A DNA stretch of 64,000 nucleotides, taken from assembly GCA_037127255.1 (NCBI GenBank), contig JBANSL010000013.1, positions 58,812,188 through 58,876,187 of the forward strand, in the 5' to 3' direction. This document shows positions 11,112-22,189 of the stretch, in pieces; position 1 is the stretch's first letter, and each line of letters starts with the position of its first letter. The stretch comes from Persicaria tinctoria (Eukaryota > Streptophyta > Magnoliopsida > Caryophyllales > Polygonaceae). The position numbers were made by a program, and so were the translations under genes. Under the pieces are notes generated by a model. The model worked only from the letters and a program-made list of their open reading frames with translations, was not told the origin of the DNA and ran no database searches.

Positions 11112-14100
11112 TCAACCAAGATTTAGTTTCTGGCCCTGAATCCCCTTTGAAGTCATTTTTGCATGGGATTTCGCTACCTTCACAACTTCTGTGTTCACTT
11201 CATTCAGCTCTGAGCACACAATATCTGTTAGGTACTTCACCCGTAGCTTTGAGATATTCTTGAAATTGCCCTTTTCCAATCCACACTTGTACGCTCTCTC
11301 TACCCCAAAGAAGGTCTCCATGCGACGCATGAGGCATACCCCAGAATGCACAACTTTCTCTTCTCCAGCCCATGCAATGGGGACATTTGATGTTGGTGCA
11401 TTGGACACTATTTCTGCTTTCGCTCTAAGTCCCTTGTCTGTTAGATAAGCAATCATCATATCCCCCTGCGGTGCATGGATTGAATTATAAAGCATGTAAT
11501 TTTAATTGTAATATGAGGTGGTATTTAAATGAAAATAATACAAGTAAAGCCATAGTAGATATCATTATTAAAACTTACCAAACATTCGAAGGGTGATACG
11601 AAGCTACAAGTTGCATCAGTGCAAGATGGGACGATATCAATGATCTGGACAACTTTGTTTTTTAAGTTGAAGACAACCATGACATAAAACACTTCTCGTT
11701 GAACCTCAAATACAATCTAATCAACATAATAAAAAACAGATAGACATTAATGATTGAGCTTGTTAACTTTGATTTCAAATTCAGTATTTTGAGAACTTTA
11801 TTCACGTGAATGCGAGGGACTACCATGTCTACATCTCTCAAAGAAATGTGTGGTGACAAAGACAATATAGTATCAGGGTGGAGGTTAAACCTCTTAAACT
11901 GCTCATCACAAGCTCCTGATGATACACTCTCCACATTAAACTGGATCAAGAATAGAGATTAGTAAAAAAACAGACCCATTGTAGTAATGACAAAACAATG
12001 GAGTGTAATTGAAGGATGAACCTGTAAAGATATTACAGATTTGTTGATATTGATAAATAGTCTTGCTGGTGATTGAGCACTTTTATACCGTTCCTTGTGG
12101 TTGAGGACAACTGTCCATGCATCAATAATGACACTAGACAAGTGGGTTTCATCTTCAAGTGTACCCATGTTTGTCCTAACAATTTCAACAGACTTGTGTT
12201 TAAATAAAACTTTCCTGCGAAGCGAATCATTATGAAGATGGATTAAGTAAAATTAATCTTTTTACCTGTAACTGAACATACACTAAGTAAACTAAGATTA
12301 AAATGAACTTACGTGCTATGAGTTGTTTTCATTGCTAAATAGGCTGAAATAGTGCGCTCAATTTTAGAGATAGGATCAGTAATATCAACAACACGTGAAT
12401 AATAAGGGTTTCTCAAAGATGCTGAAGGCTTATGTGCTCTCCTTGCAACTTCTTCCCTCCTTGTGTCATTCAGTTATTCTGCAGCATTCACATCAGATGC
12501 GTTGATACGCGGTGATCTCCGTGGTGGCAAGGCAGCAGGGGACTTGCACTTTCTTTTACCTCCCAAAGGGTCCCCTGGTTGGATATCAGTTTGAAATTGA
12601 GTTGGTAGGGGGTTTGGAGTTGTGCATAATGTGTCTGCAATTTTAGCGCGAAACTCCTAGGGTATTGGCGGATGAACATGGCCGCCTAGAGGAGGCTCGG
12701 TTGGGTCATTAGTATCGTTGTTTGCATCTCCAGTGTCCTGTGATGTGTCTTTATCTTTCTTAAAAACAGGATCATTTAGAAATATATCAAAGGAAAATTC
12801 CCCATCTACTTTGATGTTTGATTTCAATTTTTGCTTATTCTGATACGCCATCTCAATTTAAGTAATGCATTCTAAGAAAGCAGGGTCTGACCAGAATTTT
12901 TCTTCAGAGTCTGTAAAATGTGTCTTTGGAGAGTCATTCATAACAGACCTGTCAACAGCATCTGTAGCAGGCTCAGGTGTTACATCTTCCATCCCTAGAA
13001 GCTGGTTTGCCCCTTATAGAAGTCTTTTCACCTTGTCATCATGTTGTAGTTCAGGCGGTACATTTGTAGTCCACTCAACAAAATCCGATATAGCAGATGC
13101 AAGCACGGAAGTTTTTTCAGCAAAAAACTTTATCCAACTCTAGAAGACAACAACACATAATAAGCAGTAAATATCAGATCATGCTAAATTGTACCAGTAT
13201 TAGATTGAAATGTTTTAAAGAATTCATATAAACCTCTACTGGAGGTGGTTGTTTTTCTGGATCAGCAGGGCGACTGGTGCCTTCATCATTTTGTGCAGTA
13301 GTGGGCGGACAAGATGTAGACGGTATGTCTTGATTGGAAGGAATAATTTGGCGGGCCTGGACTAAGCCACGGCCAAAGCCTCCGGTACTAATATCATCAT
13401 TTTCTCGTTTGCGCAAAATTTTGTAATTCATGCCAACAAACACTAGGAAACAACGACTCATTCTTCTGAGTGCGGTGCTTGTGAATAGTTTTACCCTGTC
13501 CATATAAAACAACTGCAACACCAAGGCCATAAGCATATATCAGTATAATGATGGAGGGGGGGAATGCTGACATGAAGAATATTGTACGTACATTGTACAG
13601 AAAGTAAGGTAATAGCAGAGGAATGGTTAAAAAAAAACTTACAACCAAGAATAATAGAGGCCCTCTGAAATGGCCATTCTTGTTCTTTTCCTAGCTTTTC
13701 TTTCCGTCAACCAAACTTTCCAACACGAGACCACACCAATTTAGGTTTTTCATGTGTCCCAATTCAGGAACTACTCTTATTAAACTCTGGTTGGCATGCC
13801 TGTTTCCCAGAGTATCAACCAATATAGAGTCTAATGTAACAATAAAGTTCACAAGGAATTGATCACCACAGTCAGTGTCAGCTATCAATCTATCCATCAT
13901 CATAGCTATTGTTATATTATCCTGAACCTCAAATGTGCTTCTCTAATCTTGCACAAGACTGAAATTTTCTTTAGCTGTTTTTCTTCCAACTAAAGCCTTT
14001 CTCATGGGGAACCCCATTGTGATATGCACATCTATTTCTGCAATTTCAAGTTATCCTCCATTAGCCAGCGCCAAGCAACATTTGTTAGCATCAAATTGAT

Positions 14101-15049
14101 CCACCAACCAATATGAAAGATGCAGTGGTAGGGTAACAATATCCAAGTTGAACAAAAATCCAAACCCAATATCTTGGATGAATGTCTTCTGCTTATCATT
14201 CATTTTCTTCAATGATGACACCAGCAAGCGTGGGCTTGAACGTGCCTTCAACCCGGGGAGATTTTTATGTCTGGTGTTCCACTCGTTCCTCACAATTATC
14301 TGCCTGTTGTTTTCCGTGTTAGTTTGCATGTCTCTGGGATCCGTTTGCTCATCAGATGTGATGATATGCACAGTTGGGTTTACATCTTGAACAACTGTCT
14401 CATTAGGTGAATGGTTATCCAACCTTGCTATTTCAATGGTTTCCAGACCAACAGTGCTAACAGGAAGAGCAGTCACAAGGTGAACTTCTTTCTTACTGTT
14501 TTTTCGAACAAGTGGTTAAGAATAGTTTGATTCAAGCGAATGACAACCGTCCCATGCTTCATAGGCTTTGCCAGGCTCATTATCATCAAACAGTTCATCT
14601 TTGAAGGGAGGTGAATCTCTAGATAAATCAACTACTGGAGGTTTAACTCCATATCTTTTTGATCTCTTAGAAGTTCGATTTGGGCTTTGTAGAACATGCG
14701 AATCACTTAAACTCTGGGGACGTTTACCTATAGAATGAACACTTACAATCAATTTCTACAAATACAGCGAGTAATGACATTCTAATAGAAGGAAGTTTAT
14801 ATCGTATAAAATTCAAAATTGAATGATAAATCCATCACATTAATTTCGAATTACAACGTGCAAGTAATTGAATTAGCAATGTTAGCTCTCGGGAAGCCTG
14901 AATAACTGCTTGATTATAAACGTTCAAACACTGTTGAATAAGCGCCATTTTCTGATTTTCGTGTAAACTAAAACCTAAACACAATTCGTTCTAATTTAAA
15001 CTATAATATATGGAATAGATGGAATCAAACCTTTCGGATCTGATGACAT
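11112..15049 (-). pseudogene. Ulp1-like (C48) transposon gene, type II, copy 1
   Basis: This multi-exon minus-strand gene begins with a tiny exon at 15049-15031 (MSSDPK) and continues at 14727 with GKRPQSLSDS. The middle contains LPLHLSYWLVDQFDANKC and a downstream MGFP, the usual N-terminal region of plant Ulp1-type transposon proteins. Then come NWCGLVLESLV, HFRGPLLFLV and, after an intron, LFYMDRVKLF and GGFGRGLVQ. The C-terminal exon (11495-11112) resembles the end of the C48 fold (LMRRMETFFG, LRVKYLTDIVCSELN). Normal family members cleave SUMO-like conjugates using Cys-His-Asp. Here the D-C-G-V position reads H-S-G-V, and the expected His site reads V-F-Y, so the triad looks lost. In-frame stops occur near 14516 and 14051. 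A copy on plus lies at 48065-50180. Confidence 0.65.
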
Positions 15050-15390
15050 GTTGATTTATATGATTGATTTCTTCTCCACAAGCATATAATCAAGCGGGAA
15101 GAAATCTTGCGAGAAAGAGAGACAGTAGATTTAGCTGGGGGGGGAGGGATGAAAATCAAACGAAGGTGATGGAGAACTTTTAGAACGAGAAAAGCGTTTA
15201 AGACATTTACATTGGTTGCTTTTTATATATTTTTAGAAAAACCGTTTTGTTTTTCTTTTTTTTTTTTTGTATAAAATCGGAAATTGTGTACTACTTTATT
15301 TATTTCTTATTATTTAACTTATTATTCCATACCTTAAATTTATTTTTTCATAATATGATTCTTTACTTTTGAATACAAAATGATTGCACG
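15050..15390 (-). promoter_or_regulatory. Upstream region of the type II Ulp1-like gene
   Basis: This lies between the first exon and the 191-bp array. It has a run of T and A tracts and GA-rich sequence (GAGAAAGAGAGACAG on plus near 15110). A stretch near 15208-15245 with TTTTTATATATTTTT could supply a TATA box for the minus strand. The comparable region before copy 2 (47870-48060) shares the AAAACNGTTTT word. Confidence 0.35.
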
Positions 15391-15429
15391 ACATGGTTTA
15401 TTGGTAGATATTTGCTCAAAAACATATTA

Positions 15430-16640
15430 TATTTGCTCAACAATAGTTTATATTTGCACAACATTGAACTGTAGTAGGGGAAACATTTGTTCAAAATCAA
15501 TTTATGTTTGCTCAATAATAATTTATATACACACAACAATTGACACTTGTGAATTTGTTAGCAACATGATCTGACTTTCTTTATTGATGTTTTCATGCAT
15601 AGTGGATTAATTGGTTATTGCTTAACATCGTTTTATTTTTGCTCATCAACAGGATAAAATTGCACAACAGCGTATCATTGATGAAATCTTGCTCAACATC
15701 GTCTTATTTTTGCTCAACGATGGTTTATATTTGCACAACAACAACACCTTGCTAGCACAATGCTCTTACTTTCTTTATTGATGTTTTCATAGTTTCTCAA
15801 TAGATTATTGCTTAACATTTTCTTATTTTTGCTCATCAATTGGATAAAATTGCACAACATCGTATGTTTAATGAGAACTTGCTCAACGTCATCTTATTTT
15901 TGCTCAATGATAATTTATATATTGCATAACAGCAACACTTTGCTAGCAACATGATCTTAATTTCTTTATTCACGTTTTCATAGTTTCTCAATAGATTATT
16001 GCTCAACATCATCTTATTTTTGCTCATCAGTTGGATAAAATTACACAACATCGTATGATTAATGAGAACTTGCTCAACGTCATCTTATTTTTGCTCAACG
16101 ATAGTTTATATACTGCACAACAGCAACACTTTGTTAGCAAATTGATTTTACTTTCTTTATTGATGTTTTCATAGTTGCTCAGTAGATTATTGCTCAACAT
16201 TGTCTTATTTTTGCTCATCAGTTGGTTAAAATTGCACAACATCGTATGTTTAATGAGAACTTGCTCAACGTCATCTTATTTTTGCTCAATAATAATTTAT
16301 ATATTGCAAAATAGCAACACTTTGCTAGCAACATGATCTTAATTTCTTTATTCATGTTTTCATAGTTTCTCAATAGATTATTGCTCAACATCGTCTTTTT
16401 TTTGCTCATCAGTTGGATAAAATTGCACAACATCGTATGATTAATGAGAACTTGCTCAACGTCATCTTATTTTTGCTCAACGATAGTTTATGTTTTGCAC
16501 AACAGCAACACTTTGTTAGCAAAATGATCTTACTTTCTTTATTCATGTTATCAAAGTTGCTCAATAGATTATTGCTCAACATTGTCTTATTTTTGTCCAT
16601 CGATTGGATAAAATTGCACAATTGTTTTTTGAGTGGACAA
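15430..16640. repeat. 191-bp tandem array (TTGCTCAACATCRTCTTATTTTTGCTCA)
   Basis: About six units repeat with a period of 191 bp. The landmark ATTATTGCTCAACAT occurs near 15617, 15808, 15997, 16188, 16379 and 16570. Each unit contains two 'TTGCTCAAC...TCTTATTTTTGCTCA' words, a TTGCACAACATCGTATG word, and a GTTAGCAA...CTTTCTTTATT segment. Open frames of about 71 codons on minus recur once per unit and are repeat artefacts. The array lies between the Ulp1-like gene and the MULE transposase. A degenerate relative lies at 47056-47373 in the second block. Confidence 0.9.
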
Positions 16641-16889
16641 CAGTGATATAAATTTCAAATTTCATGAGCACTAATGGCAAAAAATTGTGCTGACATAAAT
16701 GGAAAAGAGTATACAAACTTGTATTATTACATTTTAAAATCTAAAATTTTATTCTATATTATTGAACTAATGTTTATTTTGAAACATAAATGTCATTCAC
16801 CATGTCTAAACTGTATTTTTCCTAAAATTACTTTTATATAATACTGATGACATAAATTGTGATGACAACCTTATTTCGAATGCTTCATC
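16641..16889. other. Spacer downstream of the MULE transposase
   Basis: This AT-rich sequence has no recognisable gene or repeat unit beyond one 'GTGCTGACATAAATGG' word shared with the leader repeats at 19560-20100. It probably includes the transposase 3' untranslated region. Confidence 0.4.
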
Positions 16890-19297
16890 CTCCTCTTGAA
16901 CTCTCCTAATGAAAGCTTTCTATTTGAAGGTGGTCTTCCTGCTCTCTTTCTTACTACTGGGGGGGTAACATTTGATAGATTTTATCACATCAGGGATGTT
17001 CCCTTCATCTTCTACCAACACTGGATATATTGTTTCTACATATGTCATATCCCAAGCATCATTGGTGTATAATGTTCCAACAAAATCAGACACATTTGCC
17101 TTGATGTGTGTAATGGCTGCTAGAGCATGTACACACGGTATTTTCTCGACATCAAATACTCTGCACGTACATGTCATCGTTGATAGATCAACTATAGCTA
17201 CAGCTCCGTGACCTTTGATCTCAAATTGGGATGCATTCATCCTTTCTACTTTGAATAACCCAACTTCCTTCTGTAATTTCCTTATCACCTTAAGGATTTC
17301 AGGAGTTATTCTGTCTTGGTTTCCTAGTGCTTTTCTCTTCTCTCCTGGAACCATGACGCGAGCTTCTCTCTAGCAAACTCCACAAGTGCCACAATGAGAT
17401 AATCCTTTTTTCCCTTTGAAAACGAAGTTCAAGCTTTCAGCATTGTTGGATGTCATCATGTTGTATCTATTACACTTTGCATGTGCTTTGACCCATTTAT
17501 CAAAACCTGCTAACACCAGATATTCTGCCAGTTTTGGACAGGTTGTTTCTATTTATTCAAGGTAGTTGTTGAACTCTTGGATAGTGTAACTCTCTGCTTC
17601 TTTTTTGAACATTTTCCCCAGCTCTTTTTTCTTGAACGTCGCTTTGATGTTTTGTTTCAAATGCCACATACATATGCAGTGTGTAGCTATTGGGTAAACT
17701 AAAGATACAACCCTCGAAAGGCTAGCATGTCTATCAGAGACAAACACCAAGTCATTTGATGGAGGCACAACCTGCAGCAGCCGATACATAAACCATTCCC
17801 AAGAGTTGTTGTTTTCGAAGTCAACAATACCAAAGGCAAGCGGAAAAATATGTCTATTTGCATCTTGTGCAACCGCTCCAAGCAACGTGCCTCTGTATTG
17901 CCCAGTTAGGAATGTGCCATCAATAACAACAACCTGGTATACAAAGTAATGAAATTACTGTTGTTATAGAATTTAAGAAAATCAATGACAACAGAATTTA
18001 TACTGACACTTATTAAGATATACCTTTTTTAAGAGGGGGAATGCTCTGATACACTGCCCAAAGGAGAGGAACAAGTACTGAAACATATCTTCTTTGTCTT
18101 TTGAAAATAATGCTATAGTCTCATTGTTTCTCTCCATGAGCATATGACAAAATGATGGTAAATCTGCAAAATTTGATCTGGTGTCCCCTTAACAAATTCG
18201 TGAGCAATTTTTGATGATTTCCATGCTCTCTAGTACCTAATTGGCATCTTCTTTTCTGTTCTCATTTTATCCATGATTTGTGCTAGTTTGTATCCAACGT
18301 CAAAACTGTGTACGTAATTATATTTAAATTAAAATAAATAATATATTAAAAAGCAAGATTAAAAATAAATACTATCTCTTACAAAATTTTCTCACCTTGA
18401 TTCGATCATGCTTGCAACCATAGAAGATGAAGGCTATTTGCATTGTTTTGTTCAGGTGTGCATGTCAACATATAGTATAACCGCATGCCAAGTTGGACCA
18501 AAAGTTTTGAGATGCACTTTCCATTTGCAGTTAGGATCTACAAAATGCACTCTATAATACTTTGCATCTGATTTTGCCACACGAAAACCAAATGTCTCCG
18601 TTATTTACAAGATTCCCAAAGCATTCTTAACCGCTTTCCTTGATTCAAAGCTCTTGCCTACACACATCAAGTTTTGTGAATTCAGATTAGTCACAGTAGA
18701 GCTATCAGCATCCCAATCTTCTAGTGTAGTGTCTCTCCTGTGTGCGGTAGAATAGAATGTTCTCCATATTTCATCTGCAGAATCTTAATCACTTGCAGTA
18801 TCACTGTTTATAGAATACATGTCATCTCCAGTATCGTCTAACAATACAACCTTCATCCTGGTGTCAGCGATCAATGCCATGCTATCCCTCTCTGAGGCAA
18901 TGTCAGTTATATTTGGATTGCATGTCACCAACTGTAAACTGTCAGCCGAGAATGCCTGTTGATCTTCCTTTTCACTATCTGTTTTAATGCCGACACACAA
19001 CTCAACAACAAATTTAACATCCTGTAGTTCAGACAACCTTAAAAAATCTTTCAAATCAGCATCACATTCAACATTAAGCGGAGCTCTCAAGAGTTTGAAA
19101 GGGTGTAAATGATTGAATTCTAATTCAAATGCACTGTCTATATTGAATCCGTTGTGCACTTTTTCATTTAAACCTTGTAGTGTTATTGAGTCATCAATCA
19201 TAAACACCTTTGAAGTAGTGTCTCCAACAAAGGTTGGACCTGAATCATCAGATAACCATTTCCCACCATATACAACTGTAATAATATGGGTTGCCAT
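16890..19297 (-). pseudogene. MULE (MuDR-type) transposase, decayed
   Basis: The start at 19297 opens MATHIITVVYGGKW, a PB1-like N-terminal region of plant MULE transposases. Next is a MuDR-type DNA-binding region (ETFGFRVAKSDAKYYRVHF with CKWKVHLK). After introns come the transposase core with VVVIDGTFLTGQYRGTLLG (first Asp), FVSDRHASL (second Asp), CICMWHLKQN and SNNAESLN (probable third acidic site), and last a SWIM zinc finger (C-T-C then C-V-H, near 17180-17110). An intron acceptor lies just before VVVIDG at about 17935. Normally this enzyme cuts and rejoins MULE ends in the nucleus. Stops at about 18786, 18605 and 17553 and a frameshift near 17350 make it non-functional. It confirms that the surrounding block is a Mutator-like element. 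Confidence 0.85.
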
Positions 19298-20390
19298 TGT
19301 AATATGCAGAGTATGAATTCAAGAGGATAAATACATTGTACTTTGAACAAACACAATCTGATTGAACCGATGACATGAGCAATCAAAGTGTAATGATGAC
19401 ATGAGCAATGAAAGTACAATAAGGAAGGGGGAATTTCAATATGTTGTGAAATGCAATATTGGATACAACAGTGAGGAATTCATATCATCTAATCAATTAT
19501 ACGAATATAATACAACATTTACGAACACAACACAAAATTTCTACGACTTAAGTGCAGTGTTGACATGGCTCAATCAAAGTGCAATAAGGAAGTGTAGTGA
19601 TGACAAGAGCAATTAAATTCTAACAAGGAATGAATACTTCAATATTGAACATTTGGTGCAAATTTTCGATCATTAAATCAACTAGATGAATAGAATACAC
19701 CTGTTATCAATAAAAATCCCACAAAATTTGCACCTACGGTGCAAATTTTCTATGAGTAAAATGCAGTGCTGAAATGAAAACATTCAAAGTGTAATAAGCA
19801 AAGGATAGATCATTATATTGTCAAATGCAAACAATGGACTTGCACCTCCCGTGTAAATTTTCTATGAGTCTAGTGCAGTGCTGACATGGCTCAAATCAAA
19901 GTGCAATGAGGAAGTGTAGTGATGACATGAGCATTTAAAGTCTAATAAGAAATGGATACTTCAATATTGAACCTTTGCTGCAATTTTTCGATCATTAAAT
20001 CAAATAGATGAATAGAATACACCTGTTATGAATAAAAATCCTACAAAATTTTGCACCTACGGTGCAAATTTTCTATGAGCCAAATGCAGTGCTGACATGA
20101 ATACATTCAAAGTGTAATAAGCAGTGGATAGATCATTATATTGTCAAATCATAGTGAAAATTATATAAAAGGTGCACTACTGGTGGAAAATTTCTATGAT
20201 TTAAGTATAGTGATTACTTGAACAATCATAGTGAAATCACATTGTAAGCAATCATAGTGATGACTTGAGCAATGTAAAATATTAACAAGCATAAATAAGC
20301 ATAAACATATACAGATTCGATTGGAAACTTGAAAAATTACATATATATATGAAAAAATGATTATAATCAGTAATTCATGTTAAAAAATCA
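19298..20390. repeat. MULE transposase leader with ~318-bp duplication
   Basis: A segment starting AGTGCAGTG(T/C)TGACATGGCTC recurs at about 19551 and 19869, giving a ~318-bp partial duplication. Shared words include GTGTAGTGATGACA, ATACTTCAATATTGAAC and AGAATACACCTGTTAT. Two palindromes, AAATTTGCACCTACGGTG- type, lie at 19723-19749 and 20045-20072. No coding sequence is visible. It is upstream of the transposase start on minus and probably holds its promoter and 5'-UTR introns. Confidence 0.65.
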
Positions 20391-20824
20391 ATCAAAATTT
20401 GCGCCTTGGCGCAAATTTTGATGCATTCTATAACATTAATCATTCGATTCTACTGTATCTGTGACTTCATAACCTTAATTGCTTGATGCATAAAAAACGA
20501 ATCAAAATTTTCGCAAAGGCACAGATTTTGATGCATTCAATAGCAGTAATGATTTGGTTCAACTATATTTTCATATAGGTATAGCTTATATAAGGATAAA
20601 AAAGCATAGATTTGACGTAATCTATAGCTGTAATCAATCGATTCAAAGCAAGAATCCAAAAATTGAAGGAAATTTGTGCCATCGGCGCAAATTGAAGCTG
20701 TAATCCAAAATTTGACTGAAATTTGCACCGAAGGCGCAAATTTAATATGATTATTCAGCATAATTGAGAATCAACATAGAATCCTCAAAATTAGAGCAAA
20801 ATTTGCGTCTTTGGCCCAAATTTT
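20391..20824. repeat. Cluster of GCGCAAATT palindromes
   Basis: Five more palindromes lie at 20391-20422 (perfect 15-bp arms, TT loop, ATCAAAATTTGCGCC arm), 20501-20532, 20671-20693, 20719-20743 and 20798-20824. Each pairs AAATTTGC-x-CC with GG-x-GCAAATTT around a 2-4 nt loop. The first two are about 110 bp apart and share flanking GATGCATTC. The loops differ while the arms are kept, which points to selection on the hairpin or on paired half-sites. Confidence 0.75.
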
Positions 20825-21056
20825 CCATGAATCATGGTAGCGTTTGTTGTAAATTGTAATCGAATGCTTTGGTTACCTGATTCTGTAGAAGAGACTTCGA
20901 AATCGATCGTTTTGATGATGTCGAAGAGATAATCGGCCGTAATCCTCGCAATCGTCGTTGAGCAGTTCGGGAGGAAGAAAGAGAGAGCGTGAGGAGAGGG
21001 AGAGCCGGAGGAGAGAGAAAGGCGCGTGGGAGAGAGGAAGGAGGCTTTTATTTTGG

Positions 21057-21140
21057 ACATTTTACAAAATTATCCCAAAATGCGGATATTTCGCAAATTA
21101 AGCCCATTTTGGTGGCTATTTTGCAAAATCCCCCATAATT
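21057..21140. repeat. Probable MULE terminal region
   Basis: About 80 bp beyond the transposase leader contains a T/A-rich series (TTTTACAAAATTATCCCAAAATGCGG, GCAAATTAAGCCCATTTTGG, TTTTGCAAAATCCCCC). The style, ending in GGGGGATTTTGCAAAATAGCC on minus, is like long MULE terminal inverted repeats. I find no partner in the window and no 9-bp target duplication, so this is inferred from position and composition. Confidence 0.4.
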
Positions 21141-22189
21141 ATATCTCATCTAGATATAATTCTTGTCCACCAAGTTGTTAGTTTTCTATGCTTAGTTAGT
21201 TTAGTTTATCTTAGAAAAGATTTATATATTTTTAGATATTTTATTTATCTTTAGCTAACCAAATTTCTATATTTTATAAAGATAGAATTAATATGTTTTC
21301 TATTTAAACAACATTGTATACTTTAAATTATTTAGATAGAAAATTATATTGAGGTTGAGGTGGAGTCTCTCAATCCAAAAAAAAAAGCCTACTCGCAAAT
21401 TAACCCACGTTCCGGTCCGGTCTCATATACAAACTTATTTACAGTGAAATTCAATTGCATGACATCATCCTACGTGTGTTGTTGTTAATTAAATCTCCAC
21501 CACCATTACCTTTACTAGTGGAAGCAATTTCAAGTTCGAAAGCCGCTACTGCGTTCGATTGTAATTTTGTGGCAGCCGCATTCGCTGACCAGGCAATTCA
21601 AGAAGGAATTGGTTAATTGGCATAGATAATTAATTAACTCTAGCACGACCGGCAGTAGTTTGAAGCATCGGAACAAGACGTAATTCAGTCGCGTCAATAC
21701 AAGAAAAAGCAAGGAGCTATGCAAGATTGCCCTATTATTTTAGCAATTGGCAGATTTAACCAATTGCTATACATCAAGCGCTCACTGTTGCGGATGGATT
21801 TTAAGCACTCTAAAGCCTTGCCCGGGTGGTTGCGGCAGTGCAGTGCCTCAACTCGTCTACCATCCGGCCACCATTTGCTGATTGTCTACAATTTCTCTCA
21901 TAGTTGATTGAATTAAAATTCATCTAGGGCTTCTCTCACCGACCTTATTAACCAATTGTAAATGAAAAATTATTACTTGTAATTTGATTAATTTGTTGAA
22001 ATATCTTACAAATCTTCCAATATAGATGGTTTGAATTTAGGGCTTTTGGTTTTTTCTCCCGAATAGATAAAGTGCTTGTGTGCAAATTTGTGAAAATGAT
22101 ATTGGCAATAACCATTTTTACATCTTGCATATAGCCCTTATGAAAACTAATTGATATTTAGTGGGTGATTCCCAATATAAATCTAAAAA
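21141..22189. other. Unassigned spacer
   Basis: I see no gene, RNA or terminal repeat that I can support. There is a short inverted repeat (ATTATATCTCATCTAGATATAATT near 21137-21160). Short open frames near 21530-21907 have no recognisable features. It may be host intergenic DNA between the MULE end and the LINE fragment. Confidence 0.4.

Noticed and set aside
15836..16621. Serial 71-codon open frames on minus
   Set aside because: They repeat with the 191-bp unit and result from the tandem array.
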